In this document: one piece after another, positions 27,580 to 36,753 of the stretch
How positions within the stretch are numbered: the first letter of the stretch is position 1
Layout: each line of letters begins with the position of its first letter
Assembly: GCA_030603635.1 (NCBI GenBank)
Contig: JAUVXK010000006.1
Location: 1 to 49,668 of the forward strand
DNA: 49,668 nucleotides
Source: Burkholderiales bacterium
Lineage (GTDB): Bacteria; Pseudomonadota; Gammaproteobacteria; Burkholderiales; Burkholderiaceae_C
Direction of reading: 5' to 3'
Position numbers and translations under genes: made by a program
The notes under the pieces: model-generated
What the model was told of the DNA's origin: nothing
Database searches by the model: none
What the model saw: only the letters and a program-made list of their open reading frames with translations

Positions 27580-28911
27580 TCAGAGGATGTAGCGCGACAG
27601 GTCCTCGTTCTGGCTCAGCGCCGACAGACGGGCATCGACATAGGCAGCATCCACCGTCACCGTCTGGCCGCTGAGTTTCACGGCATCGAAGCTCACTTCG
27701 TCCAGCAGGTGCTCCATCACCGTGGAGAGGCGACGCGCACCGATGTTCTCGGTGCGTTCGTTCACATCGAATGCGATCTGCGCCAGGCGGGTGATGCCGT
27801 CGGGCATGAACGTGACGGTCACGCCTTCGGTCGCCAGCAGCGCCTGGTACTGGCGCACCAGGCTGGCGTGCGTCTGGGTCAGGATGGCTTCGAAATCGGC
27901 CACCGAGAGCGACTGCAGCTCCACGCGAATCGGGAAACGGCCCTGCAGTTCGGGAATCAGGTCGCTGGGCTTGCTCAGATGAAAGGCCCCGCTGGCAATG
28001 AAGAGGATGTGGTCGGTCTTGATGGCACCGTACTTGGTGGACACGGTGGTGCCTTCCACCAGCGGCAGCAGGTCGCGTTGGACGCCCTGGCGCGACACCT
28101 CGCCGGTGCTCTGCCCTTCGCTGCGGCTGGTCACCTTGTCGATCTCGTCGATGAAGACGATGCCGTTCTGCTCGGCGTTGTGGATGGCCTGCAGCTTGAT
28201 CTCTTCCTCGTTGACGAGCTTGGCGGCCTCTTCGTCGATCAGCAGCTGGCGTGCCTCCGCGATCCTGAGCTTGCGCGTCTTGCGCTTCGCACCCCCCAGC
28301 TGCGAGAACATGCCGCGCAGCTGTTCGGCCATCTCTTCCATGCCAGGCGGTGTCATGACCTCCAGCTGGGGCTGCATGGCCGAGACCTCGATCTCGATCT
28401 CCTTGTCGTCCAGTTGGCCTTCGCGCAGCTTCTTGCGGAACACCTGGCGGGCGGTGCTGTCGCCACGGTCCACCTCACCGTCGCCCAGGCGGGGTGGCGG
28501 AATCAGCGCATCCAGGATGCGGTCTTCGGCGGCGTCTTCGGCGCGGGTGCGCACCTTGGCGGCGGCCTGCTCGCGTGTCTGCTTCACCGCCATGTCCACC
28601 AGGTCACGGACGATGCTGTCCACGTCCTTGCCGACGTAGCCGACTTCGGTGAACTTGGTCGCCTCGACCTTGATGAAAGGAGCGTTGGCCAGCCTGGCCA
28701 GACGACGCGCGATCTCGGTCTTGCCCACGCCGGTGGGACCGATCATCAGGATGTTCTTGGGCGTGATTTCGGGGCGCAGCTTGTCGTCCACCTGCTGGCG
28801 GCGCCAGCGGTTGCGCAGGGCAATCGCGACGGCGCGCTTGGCCTGGTTCTGGCCGATGATGTGGGCGTCGAGCTCGGAGACGATTTCCTGGGGGGTCATG
28901 GCAGACGACAT
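27580..28911 (-). CDS. hslU: HslU ATPase of the HslUV protease
   Basis: HslU is the AAA+ unfoldase that feeds substrates to the HslV peptidase. The 443-aa protein begins with [20 protein letters not shown] and contains Walker [16 protein letters not shown], the pore-loop region [13 protein letters not shown], an I-domain (about 110-240), Walker [10 protein letters not shown] and sensor/arginine-finger segments ([11 protein letters not shown]). The C-terminal DLSRYIL is the tail that docks into HslV. Three base pairs separate it from hslV. Heat-shock control is usual for this pair, but no sigma-32 promoter is visible because hslV abuts the preceding gene. Confidence 0.97.
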   Translation of the reverse strand: MSSAMTPQEIVSELDAHIIGQNQAKRAVAIALRNRWRRQQVDDKLRPEITPKNILMIGPTGVGKTEIARRLARLANAPFIKVEATKFTEVGYVGKDVDSIVRDLVDMAVKQTREQAAAKVRTRAEDAAEDRILDALIPPPRLGDGEVDRGDSTARQVFRKKLREGQLDDKEIEIEVSAMQPQLEVMTPPGMEEMAEQLRGMFSQLGGAKRKTRKLRIAEARQLLIDEEAAKLVNEEEIKLQAIHNAEQNGIVFIDEIDKVTSRSEGQSTGEVSRQGVQRDLLPLVEGTTVSTKYGAIKTDHILFIASGAFHLSKPSDLIPELQGRFPIRVELQSLSVADFEAILTQTHASLVRQYQALLATEGVTVTFMPDGITRLAQIAFDVNERTENIGARRLSTVMEHLLDEVSFDAVKLSGQTVTVDAAYVDARLSALSQNEDLSRYIL

Positions 28912-28914
28912 GGC

Positions 28915-29475
28915 TTACAGGACCTCGATGGTGTGGTTCATGTTGGTGTAAATGCACAATTCGCCCGCGATGGCGAGGGATTGGCGCACGACAGCCTCGG
29001 CATCCAGCTCGGTGTGGTCCACCAGGGCCTTGGCAGCGGCCTGCGCGTAGGCACCACCCGAACCGATGGCCACGATGCCATGCTCGGGTTCCAGCACGTC
29101 GCCGTTGCCGGTGATGATCAGGCTGGCGGTCTTGTCGGCCACGGCCAGCATGGCCTCCAGGCGGCGCAGCACGCGGTCGGTGCGCCAATCCTTGGTGAGC
29201 TCGATGGCGGCCCGCACCAGATGGCCCTGGTGCTTTTCCAGCTTGGCTTCGAAACGTTCGAAGAGGGTGAAGGCGTCGGCCGTGGCACCGGCAAACCCGG
29301 CCAGCACCTGCCCATGATAGAGCTTGCGCACCTTGCGTGCCGTGCCCTTGACCACGATGTTGCCCAGCGTGACCTGGCCGTCGCCACCGATGGCGACCTG
29401 CACCCCCTGCGGCGTGACGCGGCGCACGCACACGATGGTGGTGCCGTAAAAGAGGGAAGAATCCTTGTGTTCCAT
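28915..29475 (-). CDS. hslV: HslV peptidase subunit of the HslUV protease
   Basis: HslV is a proteasome-like threonine peptidase. The family's catalytic N-terminal threonine corresponds to T12 in [10 protein letters not shown], so an 11-residue leader ([11 protein letters not shown]) would have to be removed, as in homologues with short propeptides. Other conserved parts are [30 protein letters not shown], and the [15 protein letters not shown] and sodium-site region. The 186-aa length fits the family. The gene begins 2 bp after the STAS-type gene ends, so it is probably transcribed with it and dksA. Confidence 0.95.
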   Translation of the reverse strand: MEHKDSSLFYGTTIVCVRRVTPQGVQVAIGGDGQVTLGNIVVKGTARKVRKLYHGQVLAGFAGATADAFTLFERFEAKLEKHQGHLVRAAIELTKDWRTDRVLRRLEAMLAVADKTASLIITGNGDVLEPEHGIVAIGSGGAYAQAAAKALVDHTELDAEAVVRQSLAIAGELCIYTNMNHTIEVL

Positions 29476-29477
29476 GT

Positions 29478-31235
29478 TCAGTATTGTCGCAGGCGCACGC
29501 TGACCGCCTCGTCAATACCCACCACATGAAAGAACGCCGCCAACAGGCGGCTGACGCCCCGAAGCTCCACCTGCACGCCACGCGTCATGCAGGCCATGAG
29601 CCACTGCATCAGGGTGCCGGCGGCCGCGAAGTCCAGGCGATCCAGCCACTGGCAATCCACCGCGAACACCTTGTCGGGCGCGTGCCCCTCCAGCGCAGCG
29701 TCCAGGGCAGCCAGGGCCTCGGGCATGTCGCCCTGCAGGGTGCCGGCCAGCTGCGCGGCCGTGCCGGAAACGGCCGGCAGGGTGGTCGGCCACTCGGAGG
29801 ACACCTGTGTGGGCGCCGAGGGAAACAGCGTTTCGCTGCCCGGCATCGTGGTGGCCATGGCGGGCCATTCGTGCACGTCGAGTCCGGCCAGCTGTGTACT
29901 CAACGGCTGGATCGGCTCCCCGGCTTCCACAGCGGCATCTGCAGCAGGACCGGCGAGCAGGCTGGGCAGGCTGTCCACCGCCTCGAAGCCACAGGCTGGC
30001 TCTTCCCATTCGGGTGGCAAGACCCCATAGGTGACGCAGTAATCCAGCGCGGCGAGGTCGAATTCGTCGCGTCGACGCATCAGCCGCAGCAGGGCCAGGC
30101 GCAAGAGCCACCAGACCGCGTCGTTTTCCCGCCGGCCCGACGGTGTGCTGGCCTTCAGGCGACGACGCAGCACGGCTGCCCCCAGGAAACGCAACTCGAT
30201 CGGGCGCCCCAGCCAGCCATCGACCGCTCTCGAAAGGGCCTGGGCCGCCGGCAGGTCGGCGGACAGGAGTTCCGTCCAGTCGATCCACTTGACCGTCCCG
30301 GGCTCGGCGATGACGCGCTCCAGCCCAGCCACCGCAGCCTCGTCCAGGAACAGCGGACAGGACCAGCACCCGTCTCCGCCCTGGCCCTTCAAGACGGGCT
30401 CGGGTGCGGGCCTCTCGGAGGCCGGCATGGCCGTGGGCCAACGCGGCACCGGCACCCCGAAACGTTCGGCGAACTCGGCTGCGAACTCTTCGAACGCCTC
30501 GAAATCGCGGCGGGCATGGAACAGGTCCAGCAACGCCAGCCCCGCCACACGGGCGGTGAGCGATCGTATTTCCTGGACCATGAGCGCCCGCAAGCCCTGC
30601 TCGGCGCGGGCCATCTCGCCGTTGGCGAAAAAGACCGCCGCCTCTGCGATGGTCGGATGGGCCAGCGCGCCCATGAGATCGGCGCCGGGAGCGTTCGGAT
30701 CACTGGCCACCACGTCTATGGGAATGACGCCGGGGTCGTCGGACTCGACCCGGGCACCCAGATGTGCAGGCTGTGTCAGCCCCCCTTCCAGACGAGCCGG
30801 GATGGTGGTGCCACTGCCGATATGCAGGCCAGTCGCCTCGCCTTCCTGACGCCGCCGCAACCAGTTCTGGGACATCTGCTGTTCGATGCGGGCGATCTGC
30901 TCAATGGTCCGACTCTTGTCGGCATCGCCAGCCGAGGCCTGCTGGAAGGAGGAAGGCAGGACCGAGACACCCTGGCCGCCGGAACCCGGCCCACTGGACC
31001 GAGGCGTCGATGGCGACTGACGCCGGACCTGCATGACCGTGCGCAGGTGGTTCAGTTCGTTGTGGCGAACCTTGTCGTTGCGACGCTTGCGCAGGATCGC
31101 CGCCTTCAGCGCCTCACGCTCCTCGTTGACGCCCTGGGCTCGCTGGTCGAGTTCACCCCAATCCACCGTCGGATGACGCACGAAGCGCGCCAGCTTGGAC
31201 AGCAGTCCGGTGGAACCCGTTTCTCCTTTGTCCAT
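29478..31235 (-). CDS. STAS-domain protein of unknown function
   Basis: This 585-aa soluble protein lies between dksA and hslV. Its last 90 residues form a STAS-like domain ([20 protein letters not shown], then [20 protein letters not shown]), as in anti-sigma antagonists and MlaB-type proteins. An internal region (about 310-365; [20 protein letters not shown], then [18 protein letters not shown]) looks like a second, diverged STAS copy, joined to the first by [16 protein letters not shown] and a low-complexity linker. The N-terminal 150 residues are charged and coiled-coil-prone. The start 31235 ([10 protein letters not shown]) avoids dksA overlap; ATG 31262 is an alternative. No function is known to me. 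Confidence 0.75.
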   Translation of the reverse strand: MDKGETGSTGLLSKLARFVRHPTVDWGELDQRAQGVNEEREALKAAILRKRRNDKVRHNELNHLRTVMQVRRQSPSTPRSSGPGSGGQGVSVLPSSFQQASAGDADKSRTIEQIARIEQQMSQNWLRRRQEGEATGLHIGSGTTIPARLEGGLTQPAHLGARVESDDPGVIPIDVVASDPNAPGADLMGALAHPTIAEAAVFFANGEMARAEQGLRALMVQEIRSLTARVAGLALLDLFHARRDFEAFEEFAAEFAERFGVPVPRWPTAMPASERPAPEPVLKGQGGDGCWSCPLFLDEAAVAGLERVIAEPGTVKWIDWTELLSADLPAAQALSRAVDGWLGRPIELRFLGAAVLRRRLKASTPSGRRENDAVWWLLRLALLRLMRRRDEFDLAALDYCVTYGVLPPEWEEPACGFEAVDSLPSLLAGPAADAAVEAGEPIQPLSTQLAGLDVHEWPAMATTMPGSETLFPSAPTQVSSEWPTTLPAVSGTAAQLAGTLQGDMPEALAALDAALEGHAPDKVFAVDCQWLDRLDFAAAGTLMQWLMACMTRGVQVELRGVSRLLAAFFHVVGIDEAVSVRLRQY

Positions 31236-31284
31236 GGCGATTCGGCCCGGTGCGACTGACATCGCGCCCAGGCCTGACCTCGTC

Positions 31285-32028
31285 TCAGTCGCCGAACAGC
31301 TTCTGCTTGAGCTCGCGACGCTGCTGCGCCTCGATGGACAGGCTGGCCGTCGGCCGGGCCAGCAGCCGGCCCACGCCAATGGGTTCGCCGGTTTCGTCGC
31401 AGTAACCGTAGTCACCCGAGTCGATGCGAGCGATGGACTGCTCGATCTTCTTGAGCAGCTTGCGCTCGCGGTCACGGGTGCGCAGTTCGAGCGCATGCTC
31501 CTCTTCGATGGTGGCTCGGTCGGCCGGATCGGGCACCACGACGGTTTCCTCGCGCAGGTGTTCGGTGGTCTCACCCGCGTTGATGAGGATGTCGCGCTTG
31601 AGTTGCTCCAGCTTGCGCCGGAAATAAGACAGCTGCACCTCGTTCATGTACTCGCTGTCGGGCATGGCCAGGACGTCGGCGTCCGTCAACTGGTCCACCG
31701 GCTTGGCTTTCCAGTTGTTGGAGAGCTTGGGGTCCTTCTTGATGGGGGCGGGTGAGATCGGTGTCATGTCACGCTCTTTGGACGGGGTGAAGGTGGCCTT
31801 GGCCGCGTCTGGGTGGTGGGAAGGAGCGACGGCCTGACTCATCTGCGCCTGCATGGCGGCGCGCTCGGCACGCTTGTTGACGGCCGCGACCTTCACCTCG
31901 CTGCCGGCCCGCAGTGCGGACGTCTTGACCGGGGCAGCCTGCGCGTCAGCCGCCTTGCTGGAACGGGCTGCGCTCTTGCCAGCGGCCGCGCGCTGGGTCG
32001 CGGGGGGCGACTTGGCTGTGTCTTTCAC
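31285..32028 (-). CDS. dksA: DksA-family RNA polymerase regulator, Cys-poor type
   Basis: DksA binds the RNA polymerase secondary channel and, with ppGpp, reprograms transcription. The core (about 110-247) matches E. coli DksA, including the coiled-coil tip aspartates in DPADRA (D167, D170) and RTRDRERKLLKKI. Of the four zinc cysteines only C210 remains; the other positions are T213, S231 and A234, so a classical zinc finger cannot form. An Ala/Lys/Ser-rich extension of about 100 residues precedes the core. The start is GTG 32028, chosen for a strong Shine-Dalgarno (AGGAGT, 32035-32040); no ATG in the extension is better placed. Confidence 0.88.
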   Translation of the reverse strand: MKDTAKSPPATQRAAAGKSAARSSKAADAQAAPVKTSALRAGSEVKVAAVNKRAERAAMQAQMSQAVAPSHHPDAAKATFTPSKERDMTPISPAPIKKDPKLSNNWKAKPVDQLTDADVLAMPDSEYMNEVQLSYFRRKLEQLKRDILINAGETTEHLREETVVVPDPADRATIEEEHALELRTRDRERKLLKKIEQSIARIDSGDYGYCDETGEPIGVGRLLARPTASLSIEAQQRRELKQKLFGD

Positions 32029-32163
32029 GACAGTACTCCTCTCTGAGGCCGCCGAAGCAGCCGTGATGGATCCCGCGAGACCCATCTTGCTTGAAGTTGT
32101 CGTGGGTTGCAAGGGGGCGAAGGATCCGGACGCGGCCGATTGTACGTCCTGCCGGCCCCGGGT

Positions 32164-33288
32164 TCAGGCGAGCGACTGTTCCAGCCCCTGGACCAGGATG
32201 TCGCGCGGCAGATCGATGCCGATGAACACCATCTTGCTCTGCCGCACCTCGTCGGACTTCCACTCGGGCCCCAGATCGGAGCCCATGAGCTGGTGCACCC
32301 CCTGGAAGATGACCTTGCGGTCGGTGCCTTTCATGTGCAGCACGCCCTTGTAACGCAACAGCTTCGGACCATAAACCTGCACGATGGCGCCCAGGAAGTC
32401 TTCCAGCTTGAGCGGATCAAAGGGCCGATCCGCCCGGTAGACGAAGCTCTTGACATCGTCGTCGTGATGGTGATGGTGCCCGTGGGCATGCTTGTGCGAC
32501 GGGTGGTCGCAGTGCTCACCATGGTCGTGGTCATGGGAGTGATGGCCCTCGTGCGCACAGTGGCCATGATCATGGTCGCAGTGGCTGTGGTCGTGATGAT
32601 CGTGATGATCGTGATCGTGCCCATGTTCATCGGCCTTGAGAAAGTCCGGGTCGATGTCGAGCTTGGCGTTCAGGTTGAAGCCACGCAGATCGAGCACCTG
32701 GTTCAAGGGCACCGCACCGAAATGCGCGGTCTCGACCGGCGCGCGCGGGTTCATGTGCTTGAGCCGGTGCATGAGGGCGTCCAGCTCGCTGGTGTCGATC
32801 AGGTCGGCCTTGCTGATGAAGATCTGGTCCGCAAACCCCACCTGGCGCTGCGCCTCCACGCGGTGGTCCAGCTGCTGCATCGCGTGCTTGGCGTCCACCA
32901 GGGTGATGATCGAGTCCAGCAGGAAACTCTCGGCCACCTCATCGTCCATGAAGAAGGTCTGCGCCACCGGGCCAGGGTCGGCCAGGCCGGTGGTCTCGAT
33001 GACCACGCGCTCGAAGTCGAGCACTCCCTTGCGCTTCTTGGCGGCCAGCGTGGCCAGTGTGCTGCGCAGGTCCTCGCGGATGGTGCAGCAGATGCAGCCG
33101 TTGCTCATCTGGATGATCTGCTCCTCGGTGTCGGCCACGAGGATGTCGTTGTCGATGTTCTCCTCGCCGAATTCGTTCTCGATGACGGCGATCTTCTGGC
33201 CATGGGCCTCGCTGAGGACGCGTTTGAGCAGCGTGGTCTTGCCGGAACCCAGGAAGCCGGTAAGGATGGTGGCGGGAATCAGGGCCAT
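32164..33288 (-). CDS. COG0523 (CobW/YjiA) GTPase with His-rich region
   Basis: This 374-aa G3E-family GTPase is a putative metal chaperone. It has Walker A GFLGSGKTTLLKR near residue 11, the metal-binding CxCC motif in NGCICCTIRED (64-68), VVIETTGLADPGP, the guanine motif as SKAD near 159, and a C-terminal CobW_C domain (about 280-370). Residues 220-278 contain about 28 histidines plus Asp and Cys, a likely zinc or other metal buffer. It sits 135 bp before dksA on the same strand. An exact TTGACA lies at 33323-33328 (minus strand), but no good -10 or Zur box is seen. The metal identity is inferred. Confidence 0.9.
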   Translation of the reverse strand: MALIPATILTGFLGSGKTTLLKRVLSEAHGQKIAVIENEFGEENIDNDILVADTEEQIIQMSNGCICCTIREDLRSTLATLAAKKRKGVLDFERVVIETTGLADPGPVAQTFFMDDEVAESFLLDSIITLVDAKHAMQQLDHRVEAQRQVGFADQIFISKADLIDTSELDALMHRLKHMNPRAPVETAHFGAVPLNQVLDLRGFNLNAKLDIDPDFLKADEHGHDHDHHDHHDHSHCDHDHGHCAHEGHHSHDHDHGEHCDHPSHKHAHGHHHHHDDDVKSFVYRADRPFDPLKLEDFLGAIVQVYGPKLLRYKGVLHMKGTDRKVIFQGVHQLMGSDLGPEWKSDEVRQSKMVFIGIDLPRDILVQGLEQSLA

Positions 33289-33337
33289 GATGAATGGGAA
33301 AAAAAGGACAGTGTAGTGTGGCTGTCAAGGGCCTGTT

Positions 33338-34522
33338 TCAGCCACGCCGCACCACCACCAGGCCCTTGAGGTATTCGCCTTCGGGGAAGGCCAGCCCCAC
33401 TGGGTGGTCGGGAGCGCCGCCCTGGCGCTGCACGATGGCCGCGTCCACCCCGGCGTCGAGCGCCGCACCGGCCACGATCTTCTGGAACAGCTCCACCCCG
33501 ATGCCACCGGAACAGGAATAGGTGAACAACACCCCGCCCGGACGCAGCAGCTTGAGTCCGAGGCGGTTCAGGTCCTTGTAGGCGCGCGCGGCGCGCTCGG
33601 CGTGGGCCACGGTGGGCGCCAGCTTGGGCGGGTCGAGCACGATGGCATCGAACGTTCGGCCCTCGGCCAGAAAACGGCGCAGGCTGGCATTGACGTCGGC
33701 ATCCAGAAAGGTGCAGCACGACAGGTCGAACCCGTTGAGGGCCACGTTGGCCCGGGCCTGCTCCAGTGCCGGACCGGAGGAATCGATGGAGGTCACGTGG
33801 CGGGCCCCGCCGGCCAGCGCGGCCACGGTGAACCCACCGGTATAGCTGAAACCGTTCAGCACCTCGCCCAGGCGCAGGCGACGCACCCAGTCGGCGCAGT
33901 CGCGACGGCTGTCGCGCTGGTCGAGGTAGTAGCCGGTCTTGTGTCCCAGGGCCACGTCCAGCCCCAGCCGCCAGCCGTGTTCCTGTATCGTCAGCGCCGT
34001 CTCGCCACCGCCGCGCAGCCAGCCGGTGACCTCTGGCAAACCCTCCAGCGCGCGGGCGCTCGCATCCGAGCGTTCGTACAGGCGCTGCAGGCCCGTGATT
34101 TCCAGCAAGGCATCGGCCAGTACCGACTTCCAGCGCTCAGGGCCACAACTGGTGAACTGGGCCACCAGCGTATCGCCGTATCGGTCCACCACCAGGCCCG
34201 GCAGGCCGTCGGACTCGCCGTGCACCAGCCGCACGCCATCACTGGGCAAGCCCCAGGTCGAACGAAGGGTGATGGCCTGGCGCAAGCGATCGCGAAAGAA
34301 GGCCGCATCGATACGCTGGGCCGGGTCGAAGCTCCAGACCCGCACGCGGATGCGCGAAGAAGGCGAATGCGCGCCCCAGGCGAGAAAGGAGCCGTCGTGG
34401 CTCTCGACACGAACGGTCTCGCCCGAATCGGCCCCGCCCTTGGCAATGGCGCCGTCGAACACCCAGGGGTGGCGCCGCAGCAGGGACTTTTCCTTGCCGG
34501 GCTTGAGTCGGATGGTTTTCAT
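33338..34522 (-). CDS. RlmI-like 23S rRNA methyltransferase
   Basis: This 394-aa class I methyltransferase has a PUA-type N-terminal domain (KTIRLKPGKEKSLLRRHPWV, then GAIAKGGADSGETVRV) and a C-terminal Rossmann fold. It resembles RlmI, which makes m5C1962 in 23S rRNA. Motifs are EVLNGFSYTGGFTVAALAGG, the acidic SAM ligand after HVTSID, and the IVLDPPKLAPT and FTYSCSGGI motifs; the cysteine in TYSCS is where RlmI-type enzymes have their catalytic cysteine. A TGYYLDQRDSR block typical of the family is present. Target assignment is by family, not proven. It lies 40 bp after the DsrE gene. Confidence 0.88.
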   Translation of the reverse strand: MKTIRLKPGKEKSLLRRHPWVFDGAIAKGGADSGETVRVESHDGSFLAWGAHSPSSRIRVRVWSFDPAQRIDAAFFRDRLRQAITLRSTWGLPSDGVRLVHGESDGLPGLVVDRYGDTLVAQFTSCGPERWKSVLADALLEITGLQRLYERSDASARALEGLPEVTGWLRGGGETALTIQEHGWRLGLDVALGHKTGYYLDQRDSRRDCADWVRRLRLGEVLNGFSYTGGFTVAALAGGARHVTSIDSSGPALEQARANVALNGFDLSCCTFLDADVNASLRRFLAEGRTFDAIVLDPPKLAPTVAHAERAARAYKDLNRLGLKLLRPGGVLFTYSCSGGIGVELFQKIVAGAALDAGVDAAIVQRQGGAPDHPVGLAFPEGEYLKGLVVVRRG

Positions 34523-34562
34523 GGGGCGCTATTGTGACGGCGCGCCCCACATGCACACATCC

Positions 34563-34991
34563 TCAGGGGCGCAGGTACACAAAACCCTCTTTGGCCTGCA
34601 ACCGGGCGACCTCCGCCACCCCGGACGGCACGATCTTCGCTTCCATCGCCATCTTCGCCGGATCGAGCTTGCGACCGACCAGGGTGTTGTTGCAAACGAA
34701 GAACTGCACCCCCTTGGACGACAGGTCTGCGATGGCGCCTGCGAAAGGCTGGTCGGCCTGATTGGCGGCCCCCTCGATCAGGAAGTCGATCCCCAGCCCA
34801 TGGGTGACCACCACGATCTTGGCCGTGGGATCCGCCGCCAGGTGATTGCGGATGTTGTTCAACCCCCGTGTGGCCTGCGGTATGCCCTCGCTCATGTGAT
34901 AGACCACCTTCACCGGTTCGGTGGCGTGCACCGAAGCGCTGAACATGACGCTCAGCAAAAGGGCCTTCAGGGCAACGATCCAGGTTTTCAT
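34563..34991 (-). CDS. Exported DsrE-family protein
   Basis: The 142-aa product starts at ATG 34991 with a clear signal peptide (MKTWIVALKALLLSVMFSAS, cleavage near VHA-TE), preceded by AGGAG. The mature part has the DsrE/DsrF fold: KVVYHMSEG, NIRNHLAADPTAKIVVVTHG, IADLSSKGVQFFVCNNTLVG and a C-terminal LQAKEGFVYLRP. A single cysteine in VCNN sits where many DsrE relatives place their active-site Cys. Periplasmic members of this family are common in Burkholderiales but their role is unclear, perhaps in sulfur transfer. A longer in-frame start at 35030 would break the signal peptide. Confidence 0.8.
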   Translation of the reverse strand: MKTWIVALKALLLSVMFSASVHATEPVKVVYHMSEGIPQATRGLNNIRNHLAADPTAKIVVVTHGLGIDFLIEGAANQADQPFAGAIADLSSKGVQFFVCNNTLVGRKLDPAKMAMEAKIVPSGVAEVARLQAKEGFVYLRP

Positions 34992-35081
34992 GGGAGGCTC
35001 CTCGGTTTTCATTGATGACGGGGTTGACATTCTGATGCCCGGCCACGATTCAATCGGCCCAAGACACCATGCTCGGTAGGG

Positions 35082-36029
35082 TTATTTGCCTGTGCGGCGG
35101 GCCCGGGGGTGCGCCGTTTCGTACACGCGGCTGAGGTGCTGGAAGTCGAGCCGGGTGTAGACCTGTGTCGTGCCGATGTTGGCATGGCCCAGCAGCTCCT
35201 GCACGGCACGCAGGTCGGCACTGGACTGCAACAGGTGAGAGGCGAAACTGTGCCGCAGCATGTGGGGATGCACCCGGGTCGCCAGCCCTGCCCGGAGCGC
35301 CCAACCCTTCAGGCGCTGGCGCGCCACCTGGGGCGTGAGGCGTCCCCCTCGAGCCCCCAGAAAGAGTGCATCAGGCTCGTGCGGGGCTGCCTGCTCACGC
35401 ACCGCCAGCCAGGCCGAAAGAGCGTCTGCCGCAGCTTTGCCCAACGGCACCGTGCGCCACTTGCTGCCTTTGCCCAGCACATGCACCTCGCCCCCATCAT
35501 GGTCCACCCAGCCCCTGGCCTGGGCACTGTGCCGCAGGTCCAGGCCCAGCAACTCGGCAATCCGCAAGCCGCAACCGTAGAGCATTTCGACGATGCAACG
35601 GTCCTGCACCGCCTGCCAGGCTGCCTCGTCCGACGGTGTCGGCCCGTGCTCGGCCAGCCGCAGCGCCTCCTCCACCGACAGCGCCTTGGGCAACGGCTTG
35701 GAAGCCTTGGGCGCCCGAACGCCCTGCACCGGATGCTGGTCGATCAGGCCCTGACGCCCTTGCCAGGTGTAGAACCCGCGCCAGCAGGAGAGGATGAGCG
35801 CCACGCTGCGTGGATGCTGGCCCGCCGCGCGCAACTCCGCCGCCCAGCGCCGCACATGGGCCTCCCGAACCCTGGACCAAGACAGCCCGGCCTCCCGACA
35901 GCGCCGATGGAGGGTGTCGAGATGCCGCGCATAGAGCGCCTGGGTACGCGCCGCGAGCCGTTTCTCGACCCGAACATGCTCCAGATAGCGGGCGATCAGC
36001 GTCTCGTCGGGGAGGTCGCTCACGGCCAT
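35082..36029 (-). CDS. xerC: Tyrosine recombinase XerC
   Basis: XerC, with XerD, resolves chromosome dimers at dif. The 315-aa protein has the N-terminal SAM-like core-binding domain (about 8-100) and a catalytic domain. Visible catalytic residues are the arginine in YGCGLRIAELLGL, the HMLRHSFASHLL His-Arg pair, the later LLGHANIGTTQVY with His and the nucleophilic tyrosine. Assignment to XerC rather than XerD rests on the dapF-DUF484-xerC gene order, which is the classical one. It follows the DUF484 gene by 16 bp. Confidence 0.93.
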   Translation of the reverse strand: MAVSDLPDETLIARYLEHVRVEKRLAARTQALYARHLDTLHRRCREAGLSWSRVREAHVRRWAAELRAAGQHPRSVALILSCWRGFYTWQGRQGLIDQHPVQGVRAPKASKPLPKALSVEEALRLAEHGPTPSDEAAWQAVQDRCIVEMLYGCGLRIAELLGLDLRHSAQARGWVDHDGGEVHVLGKGSKWRTVPLGKAAADALSAWLAVREQAAPHEPDALFLGARGGRLTPQVARQRLKGWALRAGLATRVHPHMLRHSFASHLLQSSADLRAVQELLGHANIGTTQVYTRLDFQHLSRVYETAHPRARRTGK

Positions 36030-36045
36030 CGCCTTGCAGGCCGCC

Positions 36046-36729
36046 TCAGGGCAGCAGACGCGACAGCGCCGCAGCGGTCAGCTCGGCGATGCGTTGCAGG
36101 AAATCGGTGCCCATCTGGGCGTGGAAGCGCCGGGGATCGTCCGAGGCCAGCACGAGCAGGCCGAAGGCCGGTTCTTCGGCTGCGGGGCGCAAAGGCATCA
36201 GTGCCAGGGAAGCGGCTGCTTCCGGCGAGGCCAGCCAGCTGGCCGCTTCCAGGCCGGGGTTGGGGCCGCAATAGGGCTGGGCGAGCGACTGGGCAAAGGC
36301 CTGCGCATCGGCGCTCACCCCTTGGGCAAACGACGCCTCCGCCCAGTCCGGGTGCAGGCCCCACAGGCGCAGCGCCACCTGCGGCAGATCGAATTCGTCG
36401 CGCAGGCCATCCATGACTGCCTGGGGCAATTCCGCCGGATCTCGCACCATGAACAACCCTCGGGTCCAGCGGTGCAGGTGGTCCGCGATCACCACGTTCT
36501 CCTGGCCATGGCGAATCATCTCGGCCGCTTTGAGTTCCAGGTGGCGGATCTTCTCGCGCATCATCTCGGCCTGCCGCTCCTGCAGGCTCACGGCGCGCTG
36601 GCCGTGCGGGCTGGTGAGCTGCACGCTGGCCAGCACTTCGGCATGGCGCTCGAAGAAGCCCGGCGTGTTGACCAGGAACTGGGCGATGTCGTCTTCGGTG
36701 ATGGGGGGCACGGCGCTGTGGGTATCCAA
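36046..36729 (-). CDS. DUF484 family protein
   Basis: This 227-aa protein of the DUF484 (YigA) family has an N-terminal helical start (ITEDDIAQFLVNTPGFFERH), a heptad-containing segment (SLQERQAEMMREKIRHLELK) and a GAF-like C-terminal part (about 90-220, ending LQRIAELTAAALSRLL). Its gene lies between dapF and xerC as in enteric bacteria, with 24 bp and 16 bp spacing, so the three are probably one operon. The molecular role is unknown; a GAF-like fold suggests a ligand or protein partner. Confidence 0.88.
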   Translation of the reverse strand: MDTHSAVPPITEDDIAQFLVNTPGFFERHAEVLASVQLTSPHGQRAVSLQERQAEMMREKIRHLELKAAEMIRHGQENVVIADHLHRWTRGLFMVRDPAELPQAVMDGLRDEFDLPQVALRLWGLHPDWAEASFAQGVSADAQAFAQSLAQPYCGPNPGLEAASWLASPEAAASLALMPLRPAAEEPAFGLLVLASDDPRRFHAQMGTDFLQRIAELTAAALSRLLP

Positions 36730-36753
36730 GGGGCACTCCGGGGTCTGGGAAAG

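Noticed and set aside
27127-29529. An 800-aa plus-strand frame
   Set aside because: It lies opposite the methyltransferase, hslU and hslV genes, which carry intact catalytic motifs. The translated product is a shadow-frame composition with no recognisable fold.
31236-31574. N-terminal extension of the STAS-type gene into dksA
   Set aside because: It overlaps the conserved 3' end of dksA in another frame and reads as Ser/Arg-rich shadow sequence.
32451-32640. Imperfect trinucleotide-like repeat resembling a microsatellite or CRISPR
   Set aside because: It is the codon-level image of the His/Asp-rich segment of the COG0523 GTPase; there are no uniform repeat and spacer units.
33323-33328. TTGACA before the COG0523 GTPase as a full promoter or Zur site
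   Set aside because: No acceptable -10 lies at 16-18 bp and no AT-rich palindrome of Zur type is visible in the 49-bp gap.
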